Shown here: piece after piece, positions 33,219-41,995 of the stretch
Position numbering within the stretch: position 1 is the stretch's first letter
How the letters are laid out: each line of letters begins with the position of its first letter
Origin: Bordetella petrii
GTDB lineage: Bacteria; Pseudomonadota; Gammaproteobacteria; Burkholderiales; Burkholderiaceae_B
Direction: 5' to 3'
DNA: 64,000 nt
NCBI GenBank assembly: GCA_017745595.1
Contig: WMBV01000011.1
Location: forward strand, 62,001 to 126,000
The notes under the pieces: model-generated
What the model was told of the DNA's origin: nothing
Database searches by the model: none
The model's input: only the letters and a program-made list of their open reading frames with translations
Translations under genes and position numbers: made by a program

Positions 33219-34196
33219 ATGACATGCACAGTTATCCCGCGCCTGCAGCGTTCAGAGCTGGCGGTGCCGGCCAGCCGCCCGCAGTTCTTCGCCAAGGCGG
33301 CGGCCAGCGCCGCCGATGTGGTCTTCCTGGACCTGGAGGATGCCGTGGCGCCGCAGCTGAAAGACCAGGCGCGCAGCCAGGCGGTCGAGGCGCTGAACGA
33401 TATCGACTGGGGGGCCAAGACGCTGGCGGTACGGGTCAATGGCCTGGACACCCCCTGGGCGTTGCAGGATATCGTCGAGGTGGCGCGCCAGGCGCCGCGG
33501 CTGGACATGATCTTGCTGCCCAAGGCGGGCTCGGCCTTCGACGTGCAATTCGTGGACCAGATACTGACCTTGGTCGAACGCGAGACCGGCCGCGCCAAGC
33601 GTACCGGCATCGAGGTGCTGATCGAGACCGCGCGCGGCGTGGCCAATGCGGAGGCCATTGCCGCCAGTTCCGAACGCCTGGAAGCCATGATTTTCGGCGT
33701 GGGCGACTATACGGTGGACATGCGCACCTATGACCCGGTGTTCGGCACGCCCAGCCCGCGCTATGCCGTGCTGACGCACGGGCAGGGCCCCGCGCGCGAA
33801 CGCCACTGGAACGATCAGTGGCATTTCGCCATGGCGCGCATCGCCAATGCCTGCCGCGCCAACGGCCTGCGGCCCATCGACGGCCCGTTTACCGACTACG
33901 GCGATACCGAAGGGTTCCAGGCGTGCGCGCAGCGCGCGGCCGCGCTGGGTTTCGAGGGCAAGTGGGCCATCCATCCCACCCAGGTCGAGTTGGCCAACAA
34001 CGCTTTTTCGCCAACAGAAGAACAGCTGGCCTGGGCCACCCGCATTCGCGCGATGATCGACGCCTCGAACCGGCAGGGGCAAGGCGCGGTGGGCGATGGC
34101 GGCGTGCTGGTCGACATGGCGCATTTGAAGCAGGCCAATGCGCTTGCCGAACGGCAGGCGCTGATCGAGCGGCAAGCCGGCCGCCCCACGCCATGA
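33219..34196 (+). CDS. CitE/malyl-CoA lyase-type protein (paralogue 3)
   Basis: A 325-residue lyase with R72 (VRVNGLD), E136 (LIETARG) and D163 (GVGDYTVDMRT). It is longer than the other two and carries an insert (DPVFGTPSPRYAVLTHGQG, HWNDQWHFAMAR) and a C-terminal tail seen in L-malyl-CoA/beta-methylmalyl-CoA lyases. These split malyl- or methylmalyl-CoA into glyoxylate and acetyl- or propionyl-CoA. The ATG of the DehI-like gene overlaps its stop. Confidence 0.88.
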   Translation: MTCTVIPRLQRSELAVPASRPQFFAKAAASAADVVFLDLEDAVAPQLKDQARSQAVEALNDIDWGAKTLAVRVNGLDTPWALQDIVEVARQAPRLDMILLPKAGSAFDVQFVDQILTLVERETGRAKRTGIEVLIETARGVANAEAIAASSERLEAMIFGVGDYTVDMRTYDPVFGTPSPRYAVLTHGQGPARERHWNDQWHFAMARIANACRANGLRPIDGPFTDYGDTEGFQACAQRAAALGFEGKWAIHPTQVELANNAFSPTEEQLAWATRIRAMIDASNRQGQGAVGDGGVLVDMAHLKQANALAERQALIERQAGRPTP

Positions 34197-35071
34197 ACGC
34201 CGCCGATCCGGTGCCCGCCATTGCCGAGGCGGATGCCACGGGGGAATTGGCGGCGCTGTACGACGATATCCGCAAGACCTTGAACGTGCCGTTCGTGAAC
34301 CTGGTCTGGCGGCACCTGGCCACCCTGCCGGGCGCGCTGCCATGGACCTGGGCCACGGTGCGGCCGCTGTATGCCTTGCCGGCCTTCGACCAAGCCGCCG
34401 ACAGCCTGGCGCGCGTGCCGGTACGGGATGCGGGGATCGAGCCGTGTCTGCCCGAGGCGCTGCAGCTGGTCGGGGTGGGCGGGACCGAATGCCGGGCGGT
34501 CGGCGCGCTGCTGGCCGACTACGGCCACGCCAATGCGCGCGCCCTGCTGGCGTTGCTGGCGGCGCAGGCATGCCTGGCCGACCCGGACGACAAGGCGCGG
34601 CCTGTACCGCCACAGCCGCCGCCAGCCGCGGCGGACCAGATGCCCGCGCATGCGCGCGTGCCGGGCGCCGCGCTGGCCCTGCCCGGCCTGGATACGCTGT
34701 CGCCGGCCCTGCTGGGCGTCATTCAAGCCTTGAACAGCTATGGCCGCATTGCCGACACGGCCATCGTCGGCAGCCTGTACCGCCACCTGGCGCATTGGCC
34801 CGGCTTTCTGGCGCTGGCCTGCGCCACGCTGGCCCGGCCGCAGCGCGATGGCGTGCTGGCGGCCCAGGTGCGCCGCACCCTGGCCGATGCGCAAGAGGCG
34901 GCGCGGTATTTGCCTGTCGCCGCGCCGGCGCCGCTGCCGGCGGCCGCGCGCACCGCCGCCGCGGCGTCCATCGACGCTTTCACCGGGCAGGCCATCAGCC
35001 GCATGGTGGTCATGGGAGCGGCCATGCAAGGCCTGCTGCCCCTGGCCGAAGCCACGGCACCGGAAATTTGA
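34193..35071 (+). CDS. DehI-type 2-haloacid dehalogenase-like protein
   Basis: A 292-residue protein with two similar helical halves, each having a YRHLA/WRHLA-type core (NLVWRHLATLPGALPWTWA and GSLYRHLAHWPGFLALA). This pseudo-twofold repeat and the length match DehI, a group I dehalogenase that hydrolyses both D- and L-2-haloacids. Asp188 (RIADTAIVG) is where the catalytic Asp189 of DehI would be expected, though I placed it by eye only. It is the last gene of the island and coupled to the malyl-CoA-lyase-type gene. Confidence 0.7.
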   Translation: MNAADPVPAIAEADATGELAALYDDIRKTLNVPFVNLVWRHLATLPGALPWTWATVRPLYALPAFDQAADSLARVPVRDAGIEPCLPEALQLVGVGGTECRAVGALLADYGHANARALLALLAAQACLADPDDKARPVPPQPPPAAADQMPAHARVPGAALALPGLDTLSPALLGVIQALNSYGRIADTAIVGSLYRHLAHWPGFLALACATLARPQRDGVLAAQVRRTLADAQEAARYLPVAAPAPLPAAARTAAAASIDAFTGQAISRMVVMGAAMQGLLPLAEATAPEI

Positions 35072-35138
35072 CGCAGAACCTTTTAAGGTAAATAGTTGGA
35101 TACGGCTTCGCCGGTCCGCCAGCGTCGCCCTCTTCATA

Positions 35139-35229
35139 GGTGTCTGATTCCCGCAGGGTGTCAGACACCGAAGCTTGACCGAGGTTTTCCGCACACGGCG
35201 GTGTCAGGCACCTACGGAGCCTGACACCC
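35139..35229. repeat. Paired-hairpin intergenic repeat, copy A
   Basis: Two inverted repeats built on GGTGTC(T/A)G...C(A/T)GACACC lie about 30 bases apart, the second nearly the reverse complement of the first. The first hairpin spans 35139-35169 and the second 35200-35228. The same structure recurs at 38806 and 45938. It has the REPIN-like form of dispersed bacterial elements and fills most of the gap before the PQQ dehydrogenase gene. Confidence 0.85.
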
Positions 35230-35336
35230 CGGCAATGAAACGGATGCGGCGGGTGGGACGTTCACTCTCCAGGCCTCCGGATTGCTGATCCGTCGTTCCT
35301 ATCAAAGGAAACCGAAGGCAAAGAAGGATCACTACC

Positions 35337-37742
35337 ATGAACTCCAACCGCCCATCCAGAAGCATCCCCCAAACCATCGGCTGGGTAGTTTTGCTGCTTA
35401 TTGCGGTCTATTCCCTACTGGGCGGCGCCTGGCTGGCGGCGCTGGGCGGCTCTTGGTATTACGCCGTGCTGGGCATCGTGCTGCTGGCAAGCGTGGGATT
35501 CCTATGGCGGCGCCGCGAGACGGGGCTATGGCTTTACGCGCTGGTCCTGGCCGCCACGCTGGCCTGGGGGGTATGGGAAGCCGGCGCCGATTTCTGGGCG
35601 CTGGCGCCGCGCTACGGGCTGCTTTTCCTGCTCGGGCTGTGGCTGTTGCTGCCGCCGGCCACGCGTGGCTTCGCCGCGCCGCGCCCCGCCAAAGCCGCCA
35701 TCGGTACCGCCATGGTGGGCATGCTGGCGGTACTGGGCTACGGCATATTCAACGACCCGCAGGAAATCGACGGCACGCTGAGCCGCGCGCAGCCGGCCCA
35801 GGCGCGGCCCGTGCCCGGCGTGGCCGCGGAAGACTGGCCGTCGTACGGGCGCACCGAAGGCGGCGTGCGCTACTCGCCGCTGGCGCAGATCAACGACAAG
35901 AACGTCAAAGACCTGCAAGTGGCATGGACCTATCGCACGGGCGACTTTCGTACCGACAACGATTCCGGCGAGACCACCAACGAGGTCACGCCCATCAAGA
36001 TCGGCGACAAGCTGTTCCTGTGCACGCCGCACCAGTTCCTGGACGCGCTCGACCCTGCCACCGGCAAGCGCCTGTGGCGCTACGACCCGAAGCTGAAATC
36101 CGACAAGACCTTCCAGCACCTGACCTGCCGCGGCGTGGCCTACCACGATGCCGGCAATACCGAACGGTTTCCGGCCAGCCTGGCCAAGGCCGGCGGCGCC
36201 GCGCCTTCTACGTGCCCGCGCAAGGTACTGCTGCCCGCCAACGATGGCCGGCTGATCGCAATAAATGCCGACAACGGCCAGAAATGCAGCGACTTTGGCG
36301 ACGACGGCGAAATCGACCTGCAGAAAAGCATGCCGCACGCCTATCCCGGCGGCTACAACCCGACTTCGCCGCCGGTGGTCACGGCGACGACCATCGTCAT
36401 CGGCGGCTCGGTGACGGACAATTTCTCAAACAAAGAGCCGTCTGGCGTGATTCGCGGCTACGACGTGCGTACCGGCGAACTGAAGTGGGTGTTCGACACC
36501 GGCGCGGAAGACCCGAACGCCATGCCGGGCGTAGACACTCGGTTCGTCCACAATTCGCCCAACGCCTGGGCGCCGCTGGCCTACGACGCGCAGGCCGACG
36601 TGGTCTACGTCCCGACCGGCGTGGGCACCCCCGACATCTGGGGTGGCGACCGCGACCCGCTGAAAGAGCGTTACGCCAATGCCATCCTGGCGCTGGACGC
36701 CACCACCGGCCGCCTGATCTGGCATTTCCAGACCACGCACCACGACCTGTGGGACATGGACGTGCCGGCGCAGCCCTCGCTCATGGACGTGACGCTGGCA
36801 AACGGCCAGACCGTGCCGGCGATCTATGTGCTCACCAAGACCGGCAACGTATTCGTGCTCGATCGCCGCAACGGCCAGCCCATCGTGCCGGTAACGGACA
36901 AGGCCGTGCCGCAAAGCGTGGCGCGCGGCCCGCAAACCCGCGATGAGCATTACGCGCCGACGCAGCCGTTCTCGGACCTGAACCTGGCGCCGCAGGACAA
37001 GCTCACCGACCGGGACATGTGGGGCGCCACGATGCTCGACCAGTTGATGTGCCGCGTGATCTTCAAGCGCCTGAACTACGACGGCATCTACACGCCGCCC
37101 TCCGAGAACGGCACGCTGGTGTTCCCGGGCAATCTGGGCGTGTTCGAGTGGGGCGGCATGTCGGTGAACCCGGATCGCCAGGTGGCACTGACGAACCCGA
37201 TCGGCCTGCCCTTCGTGTCCAGGCTAGTCCCCGAAGACGCGAACCGCCCCATGAAAGAAAAGGGAGCGGGCACCGAAAGCGGCGTGCAACCCATGTACGG
37301 CGCGCCGTACGGCGTGGAACTGAATCCTTTCCTGTCGCCGCTGGGCCTGCCGTGCAAGGCGCCCGCCTGGGGCTATGTCGCGGGCGTGGACCTGCAGAGC
37401 AACAGGGTGGTGTGGAAAAAACGCATCGGCACCATACGCGACAGCCTGCCGCAACTGTTCCAGTTGCCGCCGCTGAAGATCGGCGTGCCGGGCCTGGGCG
37501 GCCCCATCTCGACCGCCGGCAACCTGATGTTCGTGGCGGCCACGCAAGACAACTACCTGCGCGCTTTCGGCGTCAGCAACGGCGAGCTGCTGTGGGAAGG
37601 CCGCCTGCCCGCCGGCGGCCAGGCCACGCCGATGACCTATGCGATCGACGGCAAGCAGTACGTGGTGATCATGGCCGGCGGCCACGGCTCGTTCGGCACC
37701 AAGATGGGAGATTATCTGGTGGCCTATGCCTTGCCGGATTGA
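35337..37742 (+). CDS. Membrane-bound PQQ-dependent dehydrogenase, glucose/quinate/shikimate family
   Basis: An 801-residue quinoprotein. The first about 145 residues hold five membrane spans, and the rest is an eight-bladed PQQ propeller starting near DWPSYGRTEGGVRYSPLAQIN. Further family marks are QTTHHDLWDMDVPAQPS, TPPSENGTLVFPG and GGPISTAGNLMFVAATQDNYLRAF. It oxidises a sugar or quinate on the periplasmic side and passes electrons to ubiquinone. Length fits both Gcd and QuiA. No pqq biosynthesis genes are in the window. Confidence 0.92.
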   Translation: MNSNRPSRSIPQTIGWVVLLLIAVYSLLGGAWLAALGGSWYYAVLGIVLLASVGFLWRRRETGLWLYALVLAATLAWGVWEAGADFWALAPRYGLLFLLGLWLLLPPATRGFAAPRPAKAAIGTAMVGMLAVLGYGIFNDPQEIDGTLSRAQPAQARPVPGVAAEDWPSYGRTEGGVRYSPLAQINDKNVKDLQVAWTYRTGDFRTDNDSGETTNEVTPIKIGDKLFLCTPHQFLDALDPATGKRLWRYDPKLKSDKTFQHLTCRGVAYHDAGNTERFPASLAKAGGAAPSTCPRKVLLPANDGRLIAINADNGQKCSDFGDDGEIDLQKSMPHAYPGGYNPTSPPVVTATTIVIGGSVTDNFSNKEPSGVIRGYDVRTGELKWVFDTGAEDPNAMPGVDTRFVHNSPNAWAPLAYDAQADVVYVPTGVGTPDIWGGDRDPLKERYANAILALDATTGRLIWHFQTTHHDLWDMDVPAQPSLMDVTLANGQTVPAIYVLTKTGNVFVLDRRNGQPIVPVTDKAVPQSVARGPQTRDEHYAPTQPFSDLNLAPQDKLTDRDMWGATMLDQLMCRVIFKRLNYDGIYTPPSENGTLVFPGNLGVFEWGGMSVNPDRQVALTNPIGLPFVSRLVPEDANRPMKEKGAGTESGVQPMYGAPYGVELNPFLSPLGLPCKAPAWGYVAGVDLQSNRVVWKKRIGTIRDSLPQLFQLPPLKIGVPGLGGPISTAGNLMFVAATQDNYLRAFGVSNGELLWEGRLPAGGQATPMTYAIDGKQYVVIMAGGHGSFGTKMGDYLVAYALPD

Positions 37743-37814
37743 AGGCCGGCGCGGCGGGGGCCTATATACTTCGGCCACAATTCCGACACTCGCCGATTTC
37801 ATAAAGGGACAATC

Positions 37815-38792
37815 ATGAACTTGGGGTGCGCATCCGCCATCCTCGACCACGTGCTTCGAGGACTCGCGCTGAACCGTCACCCAGGTTGGAACTTCCCGGG
37901 CAACTTCCTGCAGCTCTCGTTTGACGAGATCGAGCCGGGCCGCTCCACCTTGTCTCTGGCGACCGGGCCGCATACTTCTACAAGCGAAGACAGCCTCGAA
38001 CTGGCCGCGATCGCCGTGCTGGCCGACACGGGCATGGCGGCGGCATTAAGAAAGCAGATGGGCCGGGCGGCACGCATGGCCACGGTGCAGATGTCGCTTT
38101 CGTTCACCGACGCCCCCGTCACAGGCCTGGTGGAAGCCTTCTCCACGGCCGAGGGCCTCATTTCGGGGACAGCCGCCCCCCAGCTCTACACCCGCACCTC
38201 TATCCAAAGCGGTGGGCAGGTCTGCTGCACAGGAAGCGCCTCTTTTCTTTTCCTGGGCGAAAAGCCGGACCTGGCGGCGATGCGCATGGCGCGGCGCGGC
38301 GCACCCGGGTTCGATGCCCCGCCTCTGGCGGCAGCCGAGCTGGACCCCTCAGAAGCCGCGGTCCTGGAACGGGCCCGGCAAACGCTCGCAGCGGGGCCAG
38401 AAGACTTTCTGGCGCGTTTCTGGGGCATGGTCCCGCAAGCCGGCGCACACGCGGCTTCTTGCGAGCTGCAGAATGGCCTGCATGTCGGCAATCGCGTGGG
38501 CCACACCCAGGGCGGGATCGTGCTGGCCCTGGCGGCGCACACCTGCCGGGCGGCGGCAGGAGAAGAATGGGCCCTCGCGAGCATCAGCGGGTGGTATCTG
38601 GCGCCAGGCCGCGGGCCGGCGCTACGGGCGACCGCGGCGGTGATCCACCGTGGCAGCTCCACGGCGGCGTGCACGTGCGAGATCCGGGATGAAGAGGGAC
38701 GGCTGATCATGCATGCGGCCAGCAGCCATGTCCGTCGCGCCCAGGCTCGGACGACGAACGCGCAGCGTCCCAGCCATGTAGCGTCGGCATAG
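37815..38792 (+). CDS. Acyl-CoA thioesterase-like protein with two hotdog-type halves
   Basis: A 325-residue protein. Each half contains a hotdog-like segment: LELAAIAVLADTGMAAALR in the first, and QNGLHVGNRVGHTQGGIVLALAAHTCRAA with SGWYLAPGRGPALRATAAVIHRGSSTA in the second. Such proteins usually hydrolyse acyl-CoA thioesters. The exact subfamily is uncertain, and the C-terminal tail is basic and low-complexity. It stands alone between the PQQ dehydrogenase gene and a repeat copy. Confidence 0.75.
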   Translation: MNLGCASAILDHVLRGLALNRHPGWNFPGNFLQLSFDEIEPGRSTLSLATGPHTSTSEDSLELAAIAVLADTGMAAALRKQMGRAARMATVQMSLSFTDAPVTGLVEAFSTAEGLISGTAAPQLYTRTSIQSGGQVCCTGSASFLFLGEKPDLAAMRMARRGAPGFDAPPLAAAELDPSEAAVLERARQTLAAGPEDFLARFWGMVPQAGAHAASCELQNGLHVGNRVGHTQGGIVLALAAHTCRAAAGEEWALASISGWYLAPGRGPALRATAAVIHRGSSTAACTCEIRDEEGRLIMHAASSHVRRAQARTTNAQRPSHVASA

Positions 38793-38805
38793 GCGGGCGT
38801 AATCA

Positions 38806-38893
38806 GGTGTCTGACTCCCGCTGGGTGTCAGACACCTCCGCCCACACCGTCTGCGCACAGCGGTGTCTGGCACCCTGACGGGAGCCAGACACC
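38806..38893. repeat. Paired-hairpin intergenic repeat, copy B
   Basis: The first hairpin is at 38806-38836 and the second, inverted, at 38862-38893, both with GGTGTCTG...CAGACACC arms. It lies between convergent genes (thioesterase-like and pyridoxamine-oxidase-like), where it could also act as a bidirectional transcript end. Confidence 0.85.
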
Positions 38894-38901
38894 TGCCGAG
38901 A

Positions 38902-39906
38902 TCAATACATATTGCGCTTGTAATCCTGCTGCAATCCCTTGCGCATGAGCCCCGGAATGGACACCATGCCCCGGGCGATCGCCGCGCCCAGCCCGCGCGT
39001 CTTGTTCAGGCGCACGTGCGCGGCGAAGATTTCGGCGGGGTCGATGTCGGCCGGCGGCTCGGCCGCCTGCCAGGGCCGGGCGCGCGCCAGCGCGGCGCTG
39101 TCGCGCAGCTCGATGGCCGGCGCGGCCAGGCTGGTGACCAGTTTCGGGGTCTTGTCCCGCACCGCGAAGGCCTGCCGCAGCGCGGGGTCGGCGCTGATGT
39201 GCGCGCTGCCCCGCGCCACCGCGATGCGCGTGCAGCCCGGCACGATCAGCAGGGCCGCCGCGCAGGGGCGCTGCAGGATGTTGCGCAGGCTGTCGGCGCG
39301 GCGGTTGCCCGGCCGGTCGGCGTAGCGGATGCCGCCCTCATAGGCCCGCGCCAGCCCGCCGGCGGGATCGCCCTTGGGGCTCAGGTCGGTGCGCAAGGCG
39401 GTGTCGGCCGTGGCCAGGGCCATGAAGCGGCTGGCGGCCAGGAAGGCGGCCGGGTCGTCGGGCGGGGCGGCGCCGTCGGGCCGCCAGAAGTCAGAGCGCA
39501 GCAGGGCCTTGGCGCAATGGGCATAGCATTCCTGCACGCCGACGACGACCTCGCCGCCCTGCTCGTCCAGCACCATGCCGTTGATGCGCAAGGTTTCGCC
39601 CAGGCCGGGAATCAGGAATAGAAAGCCCGCGCCGCGCCCGGCTTGCGCCTGCCGCGGGTCGTCGAACGCCGCGCGCGGCACCCGCAACTGGTCGGGCCGG
39701 GACGCCGACGCGAAGCCGGGCGTGCCGCCCCCCACCGTCGCGTCCACCTGCCGCGCGTCGCTGAAGCCGGCGAACGCCAGCGGCGACGCGGCCAGCCAGC
39801 GCAGCGCATGCGCGTCCAGGTGATCGATGACCTTCAGGTCGACCGCGGCCGGACGCGCGCCGGTCTGGGCCTCGAGGGCCTCGACGGTATCGATTGCGCC
39901 ATCCAT
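38902..39906 (-). CDS. Pyridoxamine 5'-phosphate oxidase-like FMN-binding protein
   Basis: A 334-residue protein with two split-barrel parts. LRVPRAAFDDPRQAQAGRGAGFLFLIPGLGETLRINGMV is the usual flavin/stress-protein motif, followed by EVVVGVQECYAHCAKALLRSDFW. In the C-terminal half, FMALATADTALRTDLSPKGDPAG repeats the fold start. Function is not settled; similar proteins are FMN- or haem-handling oxidoreductases. The upstream region carries a Fur-box-like sequence, pointing to iron-responsive expression. Confidence 0.78.
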   Translation of the reverse strand: MDGAIDTVEALEAQTGARPAAVDLKVIDHLDAHALRWLAASPLAFAGFSDARQVDATVGGGTPGFASASRPDQLRVPRAAFDDPRQAQAGRGAGFLFLIPGLGETLRINGMVLDEQGGEVVVGVQECYAHCAKALLRSDFWRPDGAAPPDDPAAFLAASRFMALATADTALRTDLSPKGDPAGGLARAYEGGIRYADRPGNRRADSLRNILQRPCAAALLIVPGCTRIAVARGSAHISADPALRQAFAVRDKTPKLVTSLAAPAIELRDSAALARARPWQAAEPPADIDPAEIFAAHVRLNKTRGLGAAIARGMVSIPGLMRKGLQQDYKRNMY

Positions 39907-39937
39907 GCATGCCTCCGGGTCCAGGTCCGGCCTATTT

Positions 39938-39958
39938 TATAAATGATTCTCATTAATG
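39938..39958. promoter_or_regulatory. Fur-box-like sequence
   Basis: AAATGATTCTCATTAAT within this AT-rich tract reads, on the minus strand, ATTAATGAGAATCATTT, close to known Fur boxes such as AATGATAATCATT. It lies 32 bases upstream of the pyridoxamine-oxidase-like gene and about 110 bases before the amidohydrolase. Assigned by eye only. Confidence 0.5.
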
Positions 39959-40071
39959 TACATACCTGGATGCCCAAAAGTTCAATACATGAAATTCCCG
40001 CGCCGCGAAGCCTTCCCTGCACGGGCATCGCAACACTATCGTGCCCTGACCTTGTCCTGCAAAGCACCCTG

Positions 40072-40953
40072 ATGAACAGCACACCTTCGACATTGGCCCT
40101 GCCGCCGGGCTCTTGCGACAGCCATACCCATGTGTTTCTCGATCCGCGCGAGTATCCCTGGTCGCCGGCGCGCCGCTACACGCCGCCGCCGGCCTCGATC
40201 GACGCGCTGTGCCAGTGGCACGACGCGCTGGGCATCGAACGCGTGGTGATCGTGCAGCCCAGCGTCTACGCGGCCGACAACGCGGCCACGCTGCAGGCCT
40301 TGCGGGTGTTGGGCCGGCGGCGCGCGCGGGGCGTCGCGGTCATCGACGACGGCATGGCCGAGGCCGGACTGGACGCCATGCACGAACTGGGCGTGCGCGG
40401 CGTGCGCGTGAACCTGGAGATCGACCAGGCCAGCGATGCCGGCGCGGCCACGGCGCAGTTGCGCCGCACCGCCGCGCGGGTGGCGCGCCTGGGCTGGCAC
40501 GTGCAGGTCTATGCCAACCTGCCCCTGCTGGCGGCCTGCGCCGACGTGCTGGCCGCCCTGCCCGTGCCCGTCGTGCTGGACCACTATGCCGGCGCGCACG
40601 CCGCCGGCGGCGTGCGGCAGCCCGGCTTGCAGGCGGTGCTGGCGCTGGTGAAGGGCGGCAATGCCTACGTGAAATTGTCGGCCCCTTATCGGCTGTCGCG
40701 GGCGCAGGATTTCAGCGACATGGAACCGCTGGCGCGCCTGTTCATGGACACGCGGGCAGACCGCATGGTGTGGGGCAGCGACTGGCCGCATCCGCAGCCC
40801 GGCACACGCCCCGACCCGCACGAGATCAGCCCGCCTTTCGAAGTGGATTCGGGGCGCGTGCTCGATGCGCTGCGCGCGTGGGCGCCCGACGACGCGGTAT
40901 TTCGCCGCATTCTGGTGGACAACCCGGCGCGTCTGTACGACTTCGACGGTTGA
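40072..40953 (+). CDS. Amidohydrolase-family metal-dependent hydrolase (LigI/COG3618-like)
   Basis: A 293-residue TIM-barrel hydrolase. DSHTHVF supplies the first metal histidines (H18 and H20), VLDHYAGAH the middle site, and WGSDWPHP the catalytic Asp. This pattern is that of 2-pyrone-4,6-dicarboxylate lactonase (LigI) and related lactonases. It stands directly ahead of a TRAP transporter, so it may open an imported lactone or cyclic carboxylate. The start at MNSTPST avoids the overlong frame from 39943. Confidence 0.85.
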   Translation: MNSTPSTLALPPGSCDSHTHVFLDPREYPWSPARRYTPPPASIDALCQWHDALGIERVVIVQPSVYAADNAATLQALRVLGRRRARGVAVIDDGMAEAGLDAMHELGVRGVRVNLEIDQASDAGAATAQLRRTAARVARLGWHVQVYANLPLLAACADVLAALPVPVVLDHYAGAHAAGGVRQPGLQAVLALVKGGNAYVKLSAPYRLSRAQDFSDMEPLARLFMDTRADRMVWGSDWPHPQPGTRPDPHEISPPFEVDSGRVLDALRAWAPDDAVFRRILVDNPARLYDFDG

Positions 40954-40996
40954 GGCCAGGCCCGCCATCCAGACAAAACACAAAAAGGAGACAAGC

Positions 40997-41995
40997 ATGA
41001 ACAAGAGACACTTCATTTCGGCCGCCGCGCTGGCCCTGGCCTGCGCCGCTTTCGGCGGCGCGCAGGCGCAGCCCACGACGATCAAGCTCGGCTGGCCCAC
41101 TTCGGACAGCGCCACGGACCCGCTGGCCATGGGCGCGCGCGCGTTCAAGCAAGCCCTGGAGCGGCAGTCCAACGGAGCCATGCAGGTCCAGTTGTATCCG
41201 AACCGCCAGTTGGGCGACGATAAGCAGCTGGTAGAGGGCGTGCGCTTCGGCACGGTGGACGCGGCCGTGGTCACCAACGCGGTCACGGCGCAGACCGAGC
41301 CCGCCTTCGGCGTGCTGGACCTGCCCTTCCTGTTCGAAAGCGACGTCCATGTCCAGAAGGTGCTGGACGGGGCCGTGGGCGCCGAACTGGCCAAGCGCAT
41401 GGCGGCCAAGGGCGTCGTGGTGCTGGGCTATTTCGAGGGCGGCTTCCGCAGCCTGATCAACAACAAGCACCCGGTGGCGCAGCCGGCCGACATGAGCGGC
41501 ATCAAGGTGCGCGTGATGCAGAATCCGATCTACATCGACCTGGTCAATGACCTGGGCGGCGCGGCGGTGCCCATGGCCTGGGGCGAGACGATCACGGCGC
41601 TCCAGCAGGGCACGATCGAAGGGCTGGAATTGCCGATTGCGCTGATCGAGCCGCTTAAAGTCAGCGAATTCGCCAAGTACCTGTCGCTGACCAACCATAC
41701 CTTCACGGCGTACGAACTGTTGATGGGCAAGCGCCTGCTGGACAGGTTGACGGAACAGCAGCAGGCCTGGGTGCGGGCCGCCGCCAAAGAGGCGGTGCTG
41801 GAGCAGCGCCAGGGCATGGCCGGCCAGACGCCGCGGGCGCTGGCCAGCCTGGAAAAGACCGAAATGAAGGTCAACCCCATCGCCGATGTCGCCGCGTTCC
41901 GCAAGGCCGTCGAGCCGATCTACGAAAAGGCCCGCAAGGCGGGACAGGGCGACTTGATCGACGCCGTGCAAGCCGCCGCGCCCGCCGCGAAATGA
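40997..41995 (+). CDS. TRAP transporter periplasmic receptor (DctP family)
   Basis: A 332-residue receptor with a signal peptide (MNKRHFISAAALALACAAFGG, cleavage near AQA). The mature part includes LGWPTSDSATDPLAMGARAF and the ligand-Arg region GIKVRVMQNPIYIDLVNDLGG, typical of C4-dicarboxylate-type DctP proteins that grip a carboxylate. The start follows AAAAGGAGA. It is four bases from overlap with the small permease gene, forming dctP-Q-M order. Confidence 0.92.
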   Translation: MNKRHFISAAALALACAAFGGAQAQPTTIKLGWPTSDSATDPLAMGARAFKQALERQSNGAMQVQLYPNRQLGDDKQLVEGVRFGTVDAAVVTNAVTAQTEPAFGVLDLPFLFESDVHVQKVLDGAVGAELAKRMAAKGVVVLGYFEGGFRSLINNKHPVAQPADMSGIKVRVMQNPIYIDLVNDLGGAAVPMAWGETITALQQGTIEGLELPIALIEPLKVSEFAKYLSLTNHTFTAYELLMGKRLLDRLTEQQQAWVRAAAKEAVLEQRQGMAGQTPRALASLEKTEMKVNPIADVAAFRKAVEPIYEKARKAGQGDLIDAVQAAAPAAK

